In this document: positions 26,558 through 35,097 of the stretch, piece by piece | Position numbering within the stretch: position 1 is the stretch's first letter | Layout: every line of letters starts with the position of its first letter | Origin: Pseudotabrizicola alkalilacus | GTDB taxonomy: Bacteria > Pseudomonadota > Alphaproteobacteria > Rhodobacterales > Rhodobacteraceae | Assembly (NCBI RefSeq): GCF_003443995.1 | Contig: NZ_QWEY01000005.1 | Span: forward strand, 62,001 to 126,000 | Direction of reading: 5' to 3' | Length of the DNA stretch: 64,000 bases | Position numbers and translations under genes: made by a program | Notes under the pieces: model-generated | The model's input: the letters and a program-made list of their open reading frames with translations, nothing else | What the model was told of the DNA's origin: nothing | Databases searched by the model: none

Positions 26558-27619
26558 CTATTGCCGCACCTTTGCCCCGACCTGATCCACCAGAAAATCC
26601 GTCAGCACCGCGCCCACCCACATCGACAGCAGCGCCGCCCAGGCCGTCGCCACAAAGATCGACCCGCCCGTGACCCCGGCCCCGATGGCGCAGCCCCCGG
26701 CCAGCATCGCCCCGAACCCCATCAGTGCCGCCCCCGCCATCGACCGCCGCATCTGGCCCTCTCCCTCGAAGCCTTGCAGCTTCAGCTCGCCCGCCCAGGC
26801 CGCCGCGAGAAAGGCCCCCAGAAACACCCCCGGCACCAGCCCGATATCAAAGCTCAGCTCCGGGTTGGGGGTCAGGAAAAACATCAGCGTCGCCGCCGAC
26901 GGCCCCGAGAAGGTGGCCGAGGTGACCGCCACCGGCTCGAACGCCACCTGCGACAGCGAAAAGGTCAGCACCCAGCCCAACGCCACCGCAAACCCCACGC
27001 CCGAGGCAAAGACCAGCACCCGCGCGTCGATCCGGTTGCGCCAGGCAATCCCCAGCGCCACACCCGTCGCCGCAATCCCGATCCCCAGACCCGCCCATGG
27101 CGGCAGCGACAGCGTGGCCAGCAGATCGACATTGCGGCCCCCCGGTGTCACCCACAGCGCCGCCAGCGCCTGCCGCAGCGGGGCCAGCCAGCCATGCAGC
27201 GCCATCTGCGCCACCACGGCAAAAATCAGCCCCGATATGACCGACCTCAGATTGCCCGTTGCTGCCAGCACCAGAAGACGCCCGGAACAGCCGCGCGCCA
27301 GAACCATGCCCGCGCCGAACATCAGACCGCCGATTGCCGCGCCAGACCACGACCCCGCCACCGCCATCATCCGCGCATCACTCGCCCGGAACAGCCCAAG
27401 CGCCTGCGCCGTCTGTACCCAGATCAGCGCAGTCGAAAACGCCAGCAGCCAGACCGCCACTTTCGGTCCCACCTGCCCACGGGCAAATTCGACCGTCGCA
27501 GCCCGCAGACAGAACGAGGACCGCTGCGCCGCGACGCCGAAAATTGTCCCGACCGCCAGCCCCAGCAACACCGCCAGTGTTGGCTCATCCATGCGGTCAA
27601 GAAGAATGCTGATGTCCAC
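26558..27619 (-). CDS. Second YeeE/YedE-family sulfur-compound transporter
   Basis: A 353-residue membrane protein with about ten helices and the family cysteines in RSSFCLRAATVE, LARGCSGRLLV and GGCAIGAGVTGG. The start is chosen at a GTG at 27619 preceded by GGGGGG; an ATG at 27592 is the alternative. The frame stays open for 116 more codons upstream, but that part looks like a separate gene remnant and an FNR-like box lies between. It sits at the far end of the sox locus from soxT, facing soxH, so import of thiosulfate or another sulfur species is a reasonable inference. Confidence 0.85.
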   Translation of the reverse strand: MDISILLDRMDEPTLAVLLGLAVGTIFGVAAQRSSFCLRAATVEFARGQVGPKVAVWLLAFSTALIWVQTAQALGLFRASDARMMAVAGSWSGAAIGGLMFGAGMVLARGCSGRLLVLAATGNLRSVISGLIFAVVAQMALHGWLAPLRQALAALWVTPGGRNVDLLATLSLPPWAGLGIGIAATGVALGIAWRNRIDARVLVFASGVGFAVALGWVLTFSLSQVAFEPVAVTSATFSGPSAATLMFFLTPNPELSFDIGLVPGVFLGAFLAAAWAGELKLQGFEGEGQMRRSMAGAALMGFGAMLAGGCAIGAGVTGGSIFVATAWAALLSMWVGAVLTDFLVDQVGAKVRQ

Positions 27620-27666
27620 GGTGACCCCCCTGTTTTCAGCATTCTGAAGCAGACCCCGGCTGGCAC

Positions 27667-27682
27667 CATGATCCAGATCATG
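27667..27682 (-). promoter_or_regulatory. FNR/Crp-type operator-like palindrome
   Basis: CATGATC and GATCATG form a perfect palindrome around TG. The core TGAT-N4-ATCA differs from the FNR/DNR consensus TTGAT-N4-ATCAA only at the outer bases. Its centre is about 55 bases upstream of the GTG of the YeeE transporter, suitable for class II activation. Oxygen- or NO-responsive control of the transporter is inferred. Confidence 0.5.
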
Positions 27683-28075
27683 AACCGCGACGCCGCCTGT
27701 GCTCAGGAGCAGGGTCAGATATCGCCAAGCAGGTCTTTCAGGCTGCGCGACGACTCCCGCTCGCCATTCAGGCGCAGCTCCTTTCACCCTGACTGCGATG
27801 AACATCGGGAGCCGGATCCAGCCGGATTGCTCTGCCGCGAGAATAACGACGACGCAGACGTCATCGAGGCGAGGCAGCAGCTCCGGCTCGACTGGACTCT
27901 CATGCATGACGAGACCCCAGTCTGTCTCATCGGCATAGCCCAGGGCGTCGAGCGCCTCGGCTGCCATTTGTCAGGCGCTCGTGTGGGAATGAAAACGCTG
28001 AGGGCCCGATCCCGGAAACACCGCGAGGAGGTATTCTGCGACCTGGCGCGCTGTGCTTTTGCTCAGAACTCTCAT
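27683..28075 (-). pseudogene. Unrecognised reading frame interrupted by one in-frame TGA
   Basis: On the minus strand an ATG at 28075 opens a frame that reads MRVLSKSTARQVAEYLLAV and continues to HTSA, meets TGA at 27973-27971, then resumes in the same frame from QMAAEALDALGYADETDWG through QPERPAWRYLTLLL (about 27691). Both halves look like real protein and are in phase, so a single Trp codon (TGG) may have become TGA. I do not recognise the family. It runs without a stop into the YeeE frame. Alternatives are two small genes, or no coding function. This is the main content of the 585-bp gap between the transporter and tRNA-Thr. Confidence 0.4.
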
Positions 28076-28112
28076 TTCGGAAGTTGTATCGGCGGCCCCA
28101 CGAAAAGCAACA

Positions 28113-28130
28113 TGCGTTCAAATGAACGCA
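28113..28130. promoter_or_regulatory. Perfect 18-bp palindrome upstream of the broken frame
   Basis: TGCGTTCA and TGAACGCA are perfect inverted arms around AA, about 40 bases before the ATG at 28075. It has the form of an operator for a dimeric regulator; no family can be assigned. Confidence 0.5.
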
Positions 28131-28202
28131 CGACCTACTCCCTAAACGGATGGTTGGTTTTGTGCGTTTCGCCGCAAGGTCTTGATTTTGCTGGGGTTTT
28201 GA

Positions 28203-28277
<75 letters not shown>

Positions 28278-28291
28278 CTATGTCCTTCCAG

Positions 28292-28321
28292 ATAGCTACC
28301 CCGGGCGTTACCCCGGGTCAA
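28292..28321 (-). promoter_or_regulatory. Promoter of tRNA-Thr
   Basis: On the minus strand, TTGACC and TAGCTA are separated by 17 bases. Transcription would begin around 28285, eight bases before the tRNA. This makes the tRNA at 28277 the expressed copy. Confidence 0.7.
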
Positions 28322-28373
28322 GCGGGCTCTGGAAAAGCCCTTTAGTTTCAGCGCCGTCGCCCGGTAGAGCCGC

Positions 28374-28413
<40 letters not shown>

Positions 28414-28501
28414 ATCTGCGCGTTCCGACCGGTTCGGTCAGTGCGTGGCGGGTGATTAGACGCAAACGTCACGGGGTGCAAGCCCCTTTTCTGGCCGTCT
28501 C

Positions 28502-28530
28502 TGGACCAATTCTGCGGGCTGCGCTATAGC
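28502..28530 (+). promoter_or_regulatory. Promoter of the small protein gene ahead of murA
   Basis: TGGACC at 28502-28507 and TATAGC at 28525-28530 are 17 bases apart. The expected first transcribed base is at 28537-28538, which is the A of the ATG, so the message may be leaderless. Confidence 0.5.
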
Positions 28531-28537
28531 GGCTGCG

Positions 28538-28831
28538 ATGACGGACAAAATCGCGAAATCCCAAGGTAACAAGGCGCCCTCGCGTGCTGCAGAGCTGCGC
28601 GAGGCGCGGCTCAAGGCGGCGTTAAAGGCCAATATGGCCCGGCGCAAGGCACAGGCAAAGCAGCGTGGCGCTGAAAAAAATGTTGCGGATCTGCAATCCT
28701 GTACCCTGCCGGATGTGAACTCCGGCACCGAACCACAGCCGGATGTGAAGTCCGGCACCGATATACAGCCGGACGCAAGCTCCGGCGCACAAGAACAGCC
28801 GGGCGCAAGCCCTGGCACAGAGAGAGAGTAG
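28538..28831 (+). CDS. Small basic protein with four decapeptide repeats
   Basis: A 97-residue hypothetical protein. Residues 1-50 are helical, Ala/Lys/Arg-rich ([20 protein letters not shown]), and resemble small proteins often found next to murA in Rhodobacterales. Residues 58-97 are four tandem ten-residue repeats: [30 protein letters not shown] and [10 protein letters not shown], encoded by a 30-bp tandem repeat. There is no Shine-Dalgarno sequence before the ATG. No function is known; murA begins eight bases after it. Confidence 0.6.
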   Translation: MTDKIAKSQGNKAPSRAAELREARLKAALKANMARRKAQAKQRGAEKNVADLQSCTLPDVNSGTEPQPDVKSGTDIQPDASSGAQEQPGASPGTERE

Positions 28832-28839
28832 GGCAGGGC

Positions 28840-30114
28840 ATGGATTCGATTCTGGTCAAGGGCAATGGCGCGCTGAACGGGGTGATCCCGATTGCGGGGG
28901 CCAAGAACGCGTGCCTCACGCTGATGCCGGCCACGCTGCTGTCCGAAGAGCCGCTGACGCTGACCAATGCGCCGCGTCTGTCTGACATCCGCACCATGAC
29001 CCAGCTGCTGGAATCGCTGGGGGCCGAGGTGGCCAGCCTGCAGGATGGCCTCGTGCTGGCGATGTCGAGCCACCGGATCGACAACCACACCGCCGATTAT
29101 GACATCGTGCGCAAGATGCGCGCCTCGATTCTGGTGCTGGGCCCGATGCTGGCGCGCGATGGTCATGCCATCGTCTCGTTGCCCGGCGGCTGTGCCATCG
29201 GCGCGCGTCCCGTAGACCTTCACCTCAAGGCGCTGGAGGCGATGGGCGCGGAGCTGGACCTGCGCGACGGCTATGTGCACGCCAAGGCCACCGGCGGGCG
29301 GCTGCGGGGTGCGGTGTTCGAATTCCCCTTTGTCTCGGTCGGGGCCACCGAAAACGCGCTGCTGGCGGCCACGCTGGCCAAGGGCACCACGGTTCTGAAA
29401 AACGCCGCGCGCGAGCCGGAGATTGTCGATCTGGCCCGCTGCCTGCGCAAGATGGGCGCGCAGATTGACGGCGAGGGCACCAGCACGCTCACCATTCAGG
29501 GCGTTGACCGCCTGCATGGCGCGACGCATCCGGTTGTGACCGACCGGATCGAGCTGGGCACCTATATGCTGGCCCCCGCGATCTGCGGCGGCGAGGTGGA
29601 ATGTCTGGGTGGCAAGCTGGAACTTGTCGGCGCTTTTGCCGAAAAGCTGGATCAGGCCGGGGTTTCGGTGACGGAGACAGAACGCGGGCTGAAGGTAAGC
29701 CGCAAGAATGGTCGGGTGTCGGCGGTGAATGTCACCACCGAACCTTTCCCCGGCTTCCCCACCGATCTGCAGGCGCAGATGATGGCGCTCTTGTGCACCG
29801 CTGATGGCACCAGCGTTCTGGAAGAAAAGATCTTTGAGAATCGCTTCATGCACGCGCCGGAACTGATCCGGATGGGCGCAAAGATCGACGTTCATGGCGG
29901 CACGGCCACCGTCACCGGGGTCGACAAACTGAAGGGTGCGCCGGTGATGGCCACCGATCTGCGCGCCTCGGTCAGCCTGATTCTGGCCGGTCTGGCCGCT
30001 GAAGGTGAAACCGTGGTCAGCCGGGTCTATCATCTGGACCGCGGCTATGAGAGGGTCGAGGAAAAGCTCTCGGCTTGCGGTGCAAAAATTGAACGGATCA
30101 GTGACCGGCCATGA
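28840..30114 (+). CDS. murA: UDP-N-acetylglucosamine 1-carboxyvinyltransferase
   Basis: A 424-residue cytoplasmic enzyme that transfers enolpyruvate from phosphoenolpyruvate to UDP-GlcNAc, the first committed step of peptidoglycan synthesis. The N-terminal [18 protein letters not shown] contains the conserved Lys-Asn pair; Cys118 in [10 protein letters not shown] is the fosfomycin-sensitive catalytic residue; the C-terminal [17 protein letters not shown] and [13 protein letters not shown] are diagnostic. The stop overlaps the next gene's ATG. Length is standard. Confidence 0.97.
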   Translation: MDSILVKGNGALNGVIPIAGAKNACLTLMPATLLSEEPLTLTNAPRLSDIRTMTQLLESLGAEVASLQDGLVLAMSSHRIDNHTADYDIVRKMRASILVLGPMLARDGHAIVSLPGGCAIGARPVDLHLKALEAMGAELDLRDGYVHAKATGGRLRGAVFEFPFVSVGATENALLAATLAKGTTVLKNAAREPEIVDLARCLRKMGAQIDGEGTSTLTIQGVDRLHGATHPVVTDRIELGTYMLAPAICGGEVECLGGKLELVGAFAEKLDQAGVSVTETERGLKVSRKNGRVSAVNVTTEPFPGFPTDLQAQMMALLCTADGTSVLEEKIFENRFMHAPELIRMGAKIDVHGGTATVTGVDKLKGAPVMATDLRASVSLILAGLAAEGETVVSRVYHLDRGYERVEEKLSACGAKIERISDRP

Positions 30115-30584
30115 CAGACGCCCGGTTTGAAGACGGCGACGAAGCCCCCCTGCGCCTGATTGCGCAGGAGGCGGGTGATCTGCCGGTCATCGCGGCCCTG
30201 CTGCAGGATGCGGTGTTCCCGATCACCGAAATGCGCTTTGATCCAAAGGCCCGGCGCTTTGCGCTTTTGGTCAACCGCTTCCGCTGGGAAGACCGCGTCG
30301 CCGCAGAAGCGGCAAAGCGCCCGTATGAGCGGGTGCGCAGCCTGTTGGTGGTTGACGATGTGCTGCGCCTGCGCAGCTCTGGCATCGACCGGACGGATCG
30401 TGACACCGTGCTGTCGATCCTGACGCTGGACTTCACGCCCGGAGCAGATGGCATGGGCACGCTGACGCTAACCCTGGCCGGTGACGGCGCCATTGCGATC
30501 GAGGTGGAGGCGGTGAACCTGCGGCTGGACGATGTGACCCGCCCTTATCTCGCCCCCTCGGGCAAGGTGCCCGATCACGGCTGA
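30111..30584 (+). CDS. DUF2948 family protein
   Basis: A 157-residue protein of unknown function with the DUF2948 pattern: [33 protein letters not shown] and a C-terminal [16 protein letters not shown]. This family is almost confined to Alphaproteobacteria and commonly follows murA. Its ATG overlaps the murA stop, so the two are co-translated. No signal or membrane segment is present. Confidence 0.88.
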   Translation: MTDARFEDGDEAPLRLIAQEAGDLPVIAALLQDAVFPITEMRFDPKARRFALLVNRFRWEDRVAAEAAKRPYERVRSLLVVDDVLRLRSSGIDRTDRDTVLSILTLDFTPGADGMGTLTLTLAGDGAIAIEVEAVNLRLDDVTRPYLAPSGKVPDHG

Positions 30585-30864
30585 CGCCTGCGGGGCACGT
30601 CCGGCCTTTGCCTGACCTTTCAGGAACCCTATGTCCTGAGTGCCAGTCTCACGCCTGATCCGTCACGCCCGGCCTGCACAGGCGGGCGGGCGGGTTGGCA
30701 ATGCGGTGAAAAGCCGCTAAGGCCAACGCAGCGAACATGGAGCCGGGTGCGACCCCCGGCTGGCTCTTCCGGCCGCCGATCCGCCGGACAACGTCTCACA
30801 GACCCTGAATGAACATCGGTGCGACGCGATTGGTCGCATCGGTCTGGAACGGAACAAAACACCT
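30585..30864 (+). promoter_or_regulatory. Structured 5' leader of the SulP operon
   Basis: This 280-bp non-coding gap holds consecutive hairpins. GTTGGC pairs with GCCAAC (about 30694-30726) and encloses GCGG/CCGC with a TGAAAAG loop. AGCCGGG pairs with CCCGGCT (30751-30771). TCCGGC pairs with GCCGGA (about 30768-30788). CGGTGCGAC pairs with GTCGCATCG (30817-30841), ending 23 bases before the ATG. Alphaproteobacterial sulfate-permease genes are known to carry a candidate cis-regulatory RNA (sul1 motif); membership is only suspected here. Confidence 0.5.
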
Positions 30865-32355
30865 ATGATTTCTCTCGATGCATACCGCGACCAGTGGTTC
30901 GGCAACGTCAGGGCCGACCTTTTGTCGGGCCTTGTTGTGGCCCTTGCCCTGATCCCCGAGGCGATTGCCTTTTCCATCATCGCCGGCGTTGACCCCAAGG
31001 TGGGGCTTTACGCCAGCTTTTCCATCGCTGTCCTGATCGCCTTTGTCGGCGGACGGCCCGGCATGATCTCTGCCGCCACCGCTGCGACGGCGGTGCTGAT
31101 GGTCACATTGGTCAAGGATCACGGGCTGCAATACCTGCTGGCCGCCACCGTGCTGGCCGGGCTGTTGCAGATCGGCATGGGCCTGCTGCGGCTGGGCTTT
31201 GTCATGCGCTACGTGTCAAAATCGGTGATGACCGGCTTTGTCAACGCGCTGGCGATCCTGATTTTCATGGCGCAACTGCCCGAACTTGATCCCTCCCGCG
31301 TGACATGGCTGACCTATGCGCTGGTCGCCGCCGGTCTGGCGATCATCTACCTGTTTCCCTATATCACCAAGGCGGTTCCGTCGCCCTTGGTCACCATTAT
31401 TGTGCTGACCGCGCTGACCCTGTTCTTTGGCTGGGATGTGCGCACCGTGGGCGATATGGGGGCGCTGCCCGATACGCTGCCGGTGTTCCTGATCCCCGAC
31501 ATTCCGCTTAATCTTGAAACACTGCAGATCATCTTTCCCTACGCTCTCGCTGTTGCGGTCGTGGGCCTGCTGGAAAGCCTGATGACGCAAAGTCTGGTCG
31601 ATGATCTGACCGACACCAGATCCAGCCGCAATCAGGAGTGCGTGGGGCAAGGCATCGCCAACACCGCCACCGGCTTTATCGGCGGCATGGCGGGCTGTGC
31701 GATGATCGGGCAAAGCATGATCAACGTGAAATCCGGCGGGCGCGGGCGGTTGTCCTGCTTTGCCGCCGGGGTGCTGTTGCTGATCTTCTGCGTTGGCCTG
31801 GGCGATTGGGTCAGCCAGATCCCGATGCCCGCGCTGGTCGCCATCATGATCATGGTCAGCATCGGCACCTTTTCATGGTCGTCGGTCAAGGCGCTGAAAA
31901 CGCATCCGAAATCGTCGTCCATCGTGATGCTCGCCACGGTCATCGCCGTGGTCTACACCCACAACCTCGCGATTGGTGTGCTCTTGGGTGTGCTGCTGTC
32001 GGGCATCTTCTTTGCCGGCAAGATCTCGCAGCTGTTCCGCATCACCACCAGCATCACGCCGGATGGCCGCGTGCGCACCTACAAGGTCGAGGGTCAGATG
32101 TTCTATGCCTCGGTCGAGGATTTCATGAACGCCTTTGACTTCAAGGAAGCGCTGGAGCGGGTGATCATCGACGTGTCGGGCGCCCATATCTGGGACATCT
32201 CATCGGTGCAGGCGCTGGACATGGCGGTGCTGAAATTCCGCCGTGACGGGGCCGAGGTCGAGATTGTCGGCATGAATCAGGCATCCGAAACCATCGTTGA
32301 CAAGCTTGCCATCCATGACAAGCCGGGCGCGATGGACAAGCTGATGGCACATTAA
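30865..32355 (+). CDS. SulP-family anion transporter with STAS domain
   Basis: A 496-residue membrane protein with a SulP transport domain (residues 10-385: [18 protein letters not shown], the GLYASF motif, and [10 protein letters not shown]) and a C-terminal STAS domain (about 400-490, [13 protein letters not shown] to [13 protein letters not shown]). SulP members carry sulfate, bicarbonate or other anions, usually with Na+ or H+. The neighbouring sox genes do not prove sulfate as substrate, and BicA-like bicarbonate uptake is an equal possibility. A usp gene follows after 11 bases, a pairing common in this group. Confidence 0.9.
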   Translation: MISLDAYRDQWFGNVRADLLSGLVVALALIPEAIAFSIIAGVDPKVGLYASFSIAVLIAFVGGRPGMISAATAATAVLMVTLVKDHGLQYLLAATVLAGLLQIGMGLLRLGFVMRYVSKSVMTGFVNALAILIFMAQLPELDPSRVTWLTYALVAAGLAIIYLFPYITKAVPSPLVTIIVLTALTLFFGWDVRTVGDMGALPDTLPVFLIPDIPLNLETLQIIFPYALAVAVVGLLESLMTQSLVDDLTDTRSSRNQECVGQGIANTATGFIGGMAGCAMIGQSMINVKSGGRGRLSCFAAGVLLLIFCVGLGDWVSQIPMPALVAIMIMVSIGTFSWSSVKALKTHPKSSSIVMLATVIAVVYTHNLAIGVLLGVLLSGIFFAGKISQLFRITTSITPDGRVRTYKVEGQMFYASVEDFMNAFDFKEALERVIIDVSGAHIWDISSVQALDMAVLKFRRDGAEVEIVGMNQASETIVDKLAIHDKPGAMDKLMAH

Positions 32356-32366
32356 GGGGGGCGGAT

Positions 32367-33221
32367 ATGACACAGAAAATCATCGCACTGGTTGACGGCT
32401 CGACCTATTCGGCATCGGTCTGCGACCACGCCGCATGGATCGCCGGGCGCACCGGGTCCGCTGTCGAACTGCTGCACGTTCTGGGCCGCCGCGAAGGAGC
32501 CGAGAAACACGACCTGTCCGGCGCGCTCGCCCTTGGCGCGCGCACCGCGCTGATGGAGGAACTGGCCGAACTCGACGCGCAACGGTCCAAATTGGTGGCG
32601 CACCGGGGCAGGGCGATTCTGGAGGATGCCCACGCCATTCTGACCCGTGCCGGGGTCACAGAGATCACCACCCGCCTGCGCCATGGTGATATTGTGGAAA
32701 CTGTGGGTGAAGTCGAAAAGGATGCCAGCCTGATCCTGATCGGCAAACGCGGCGAGGCGGCGGATTTCGCCAAGGGCCACCTTGGCTCCAACCTAGAACG
32801 CATCGTGCGCGCCAGCCACAAGCCGGTGTTCGTCGCCTCCCGCGCGTTCAGGCCGGTTCAAAAGGTGCTGGTGGCCTATGACGGCGGCACCTCAGCGGTG
32901 AGAGCGGTCGATCACATCGCGCGTTCACCGCTGTTTGCGGGGCTGCAGGTGACTGTGGCAACGGTTGGCACCCCTTCGGCAGAGCTGAAAAAGGGGCTGG
33001 AAAACGCCAGCGCCATGCTGCGCGCCGCCGGAATCGCGTCCCAGACGGCAATCGTCGAAGGCCAGCCCGAAACCGCGCTTGGCAAGCTGGTCGAGGCTGA
33101 AGGCTACGACATGCTGGTGATGGGCGCGTATGGCCATTCGCGCATCCGCTCGCTGGTTATCGGCTCGACCACCACCGAAATGCTGCGCACCTGCAAGGTC
33201 CCGGTGGTGCTGGTCCGCTGA
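32367..33221 (+). CDS. Tandem universal stress protein
   Basis: A 284-residue protein with two UspA domains, roughly residues 1-145 and 155-284. The first contains LIGKRGEAADFAKGHLGSNLE; the second ends with the ATP-binding motif MGAYGHSRIRSLVIGSTTTE. It is co-transcribed with the SulP transporter and may modulate it. A strong inverted repeat follows the stop. Confidence 0.9.
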   Translation: MTQKIIALVDGSTYSASVCDHAAWIAGRTGSAVELLHVLGRREGAEKHDLSGALALGARTALMEELAELDAQRSKLVAHRGRAILEDAHAILTRAGVTEITTRLRHGDIVETVGEVEKDASLILIGKRGEAADFAKGHLGSNLERIVRASHKPVFVASRAFRPVQKVLVAYDGGTSAVRAVDHIARSPLFAGLQVTVATVGTPSAELKKGLENASAMLRAAGIASQTAIVEGQPETALGKLVEAEGYDMLVMGAYGHSRIRSLVIGSTTTEMLRTCKVPVVLVR

Positions 33222-33228
33222 ATATTTT

Positions 33229-33257
33229 CCGGGCCTGCTGACACTTAGCAGGCCCGG
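33229..33257. terminator. Terminator between convergent usp and monooxygenase genes
   Basis: A perfect 11-bp stem (CCGGGCCTGCT / AGCAGGCCCGG) with a GACACTT loop begins eight bases after the usp stop. On the minus strand it is followed by AAAATATT. It probably ends both convergent transcripts. Confidence 0.8.
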
Positions 33258-33287
33258 ATCACCACAGGCAGTTGCAATGCCGCCCGC

Positions 33288-35045
33288 TTAGCGTGCCAGT
33301 ACAGCACGCAGCGCCCGGCCAAGGTCGGCCATCGGGTTGGCACTCAGCTCGGTTGCCCGCCAGCAGATATGATGGTCAGGCCGCACCAGCAGACAGCCAC
33401 TGTCCTGAATTTCCGAAAGTCGTGCCCATTCGCCGCTGTGATCGACATGGGCCTGACGCGGGCCGATGACCTGAATGGCAAGCTCGATTCCCAGCTCCGC
33501 CGCGACCTGTGCCGCCGCCTTGGTCCAAGGCTCGCCGCCCAGCCCGGTCAGCAGGGTGAACCGGCCATGCCCGCAGAGATCAAGTGTCGAGACTTCGGCC
33601 CCGGTGGCATGATTATAGACCCAGGCATGTGGCACACGCGCGCCGGGCCATGTTGTCGGCTGGTAATGCAGATCGGCATCCAGCTGAAACGCCGGTTCGA
33701 TCTGACCATCCGTCACCACCGCACCCGAGCGGTAGCGCTGGTTCATCTCGATCCCGTGGGCGTCAAATTCGTATTTCTTGAACGCAATCGCCTTGCGGAT
33801 CGCCTCGCGCTGCGCCTCGGCCTCGGGCGTGCCTTCGGTCCGGGCTTGCAGGTTTTTCTGCATCTGCGCCGGGTCCACGCCTTCGGCCATCCCCAATGCC
33901 TTGAAAATCGGGCCGGTTTCGCCAATCGACTGGTTGGCGCGGGTCACGATCTGTTTGGCAATCGGCGCGCGCTCGGCATCATAGCTGTCCAGCAGCTGCG
34001 CGCCCGCCTGACCCTTCAGCACCATCGCCAGCTTCCACGCCAGATTGAACGCATCCTGAATCGAGGTGTTGGAGCCAAGCCCGTTGGACGGCGGATGCCG
34101 GTGAATCGCATCGCCCATGCAGAACACCCGGCCGTTCGAGGTCTTGGTGGCGTAATAGTTGTTCACCGTCCAGATATTGGCCGACAACAGCTCGATCTCC
34201 AGCTCCGGGTCGCCGATCAGCTGGCGGGCAACACCGGTGGCAAATTCGGGGGTCACCTCAGGCTCCGGCCCGTTGATGTCATAGCCCCAGACGATCAGCC
34301 ATTCGTTCCACGGCCGCACCATCCGCACCAGCCCCATGCCGATGCCGCCAACATCCGCACCCGGCTGCATCACCCAATACAGCACGCTGGGCCGGTGGGC
34401 GACGTATTTGGACAGGTCGGCACGGAACAGGATGTTCATCGACCCGCCGACCGCCATCTTGCCCTCAAACGGCAGCCCGGCATGTTCGGCCACCAGCGAT
34501 TTGCCGCCATCCGCCCCGATCAGATATTTCGAGCGGATCGTCAGTTCCTTGCCGGTCAGCCGGTCAAGACAGGTGGTGGTGACGCCGTCGCCATCCTGCG
34601 CGTGGCGCAGATATTCAGTCGACATCCGCGCCTGTGTGCCGCGCTGACAGGCGGTCTTGAACAGCAGCGGCTCCATAAAGGTCTGCGGCAGATCGTTCAT
34701 CTTGGTCGGCGATGACATCAGATGTTCGGCGCGGCTCAGCGGGTGGTTGCCCCAGGCCTTCATCCGGCCAATTTCCTCGCCCGCAAGGCTTTCGCAAAAG
34801 ATGTTCTCGCCCATCAGATCCTGATGGGTGGCGAACATATAGGCCTCGTCCTCGACATCGCGGCCCAGATCGCGCAACACCTCCATCGCGCGCTGGTTGG
34901 TGATATGCGCGCGCGGGGTATTGGCCAGCCAGCGATAGCGGTTGATCGCCATGTTCGCGATGCCATAGCTCGACAGCAGCGCGGCTGTGGCCGAACCGGC
35001 GGGGCCGGTGCCGATGATCAGAACGTCGGTGGTAATGTCAGGCAT
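33288..35045 (-). CDS. FAD-dependent phenol-type hydroxylase (TfdB/PheA-like)
   Basis: A 585-residue class A flavoprotein monooxygenase. The FAD-binding GTGPAGSATAALL is near residue 12, the DG motif is YLIGADGGKSLVAEHAG, and the GD motif is RVFCMGDAIHRHPPSNGLGSN. A thioredoxin-like C-terminal domain completes it (about 480-585). Relatives hydroxylate phenols such as resorcinol or chlorophenols ortho to an OH. GGGAGGA precedes the ATG at 35045; the frame stays open into the upstream gene. With maleylacetate reductase next door, hydroxylation of resorcinol or hydroquinone to hydroxyquinol is the simplest role. Confidence 0.88.
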   Translation of the reverse strand: MPDITTDVLIIGTGPAGSATAALLSSYGIANMAINRYRWLANTPRAHITNQRAMEVLRDLGRDVEDEAYMFATHQDLMGENIFCESLAGEEIGRMKAWGNHPLSRAEHLMSSPTKMNDLPQTFMEPLLFKTACQRGTQARMSTEYLRHAQDGDGVTTTCLDRLTGKELTIRSKYLIGADGGKSLVAEHAGLPFEGKMAVGGSMNILFRADLSKYVAHRPSVLYWVMQPGADVGGIGMGLVRMVRPWNEWLIVWGYDINGPEPEVTPEFATGVARQLIGDPELEIELLSANIWTVNNYYATKTSNGRVFCMGDAIHRHPPSNGLGSNTSIQDAFNLAWKLAMVLKGQAGAQLLDSYDAERAPIAKQIVTRANQSIGETGPIFKALGMAEGVDPAQMQKNLQARTEGTPEAEAQREAIRKAIAFKKYEFDAHGIEMNQRYRSGAVVTDGQIEPAFQLDADLHYQPTTWPGARVPHAWVYNHATGAEVSTLDLCGHGRFTLLTGLGGEPWTKAAAQVAAELGIELAIQVIGPRQAHVDHSGEWARLSEIQDSGCLLVRPDHHICWRATELSANPMADLGRALRAVLAR

Positions 35046-35097
35046 GAAGGTCCTCCCAGAAATTCGGCCAAGGCGCGGCGGTGATCCGCGTGGCAAG

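Noticed and set aside
28708-28828. CRISPR-like array from the 30-bp repeats
   Set aside because: Repeats are directly adjacent without spacers, stay in frame and encode protein; no cas genes are present.
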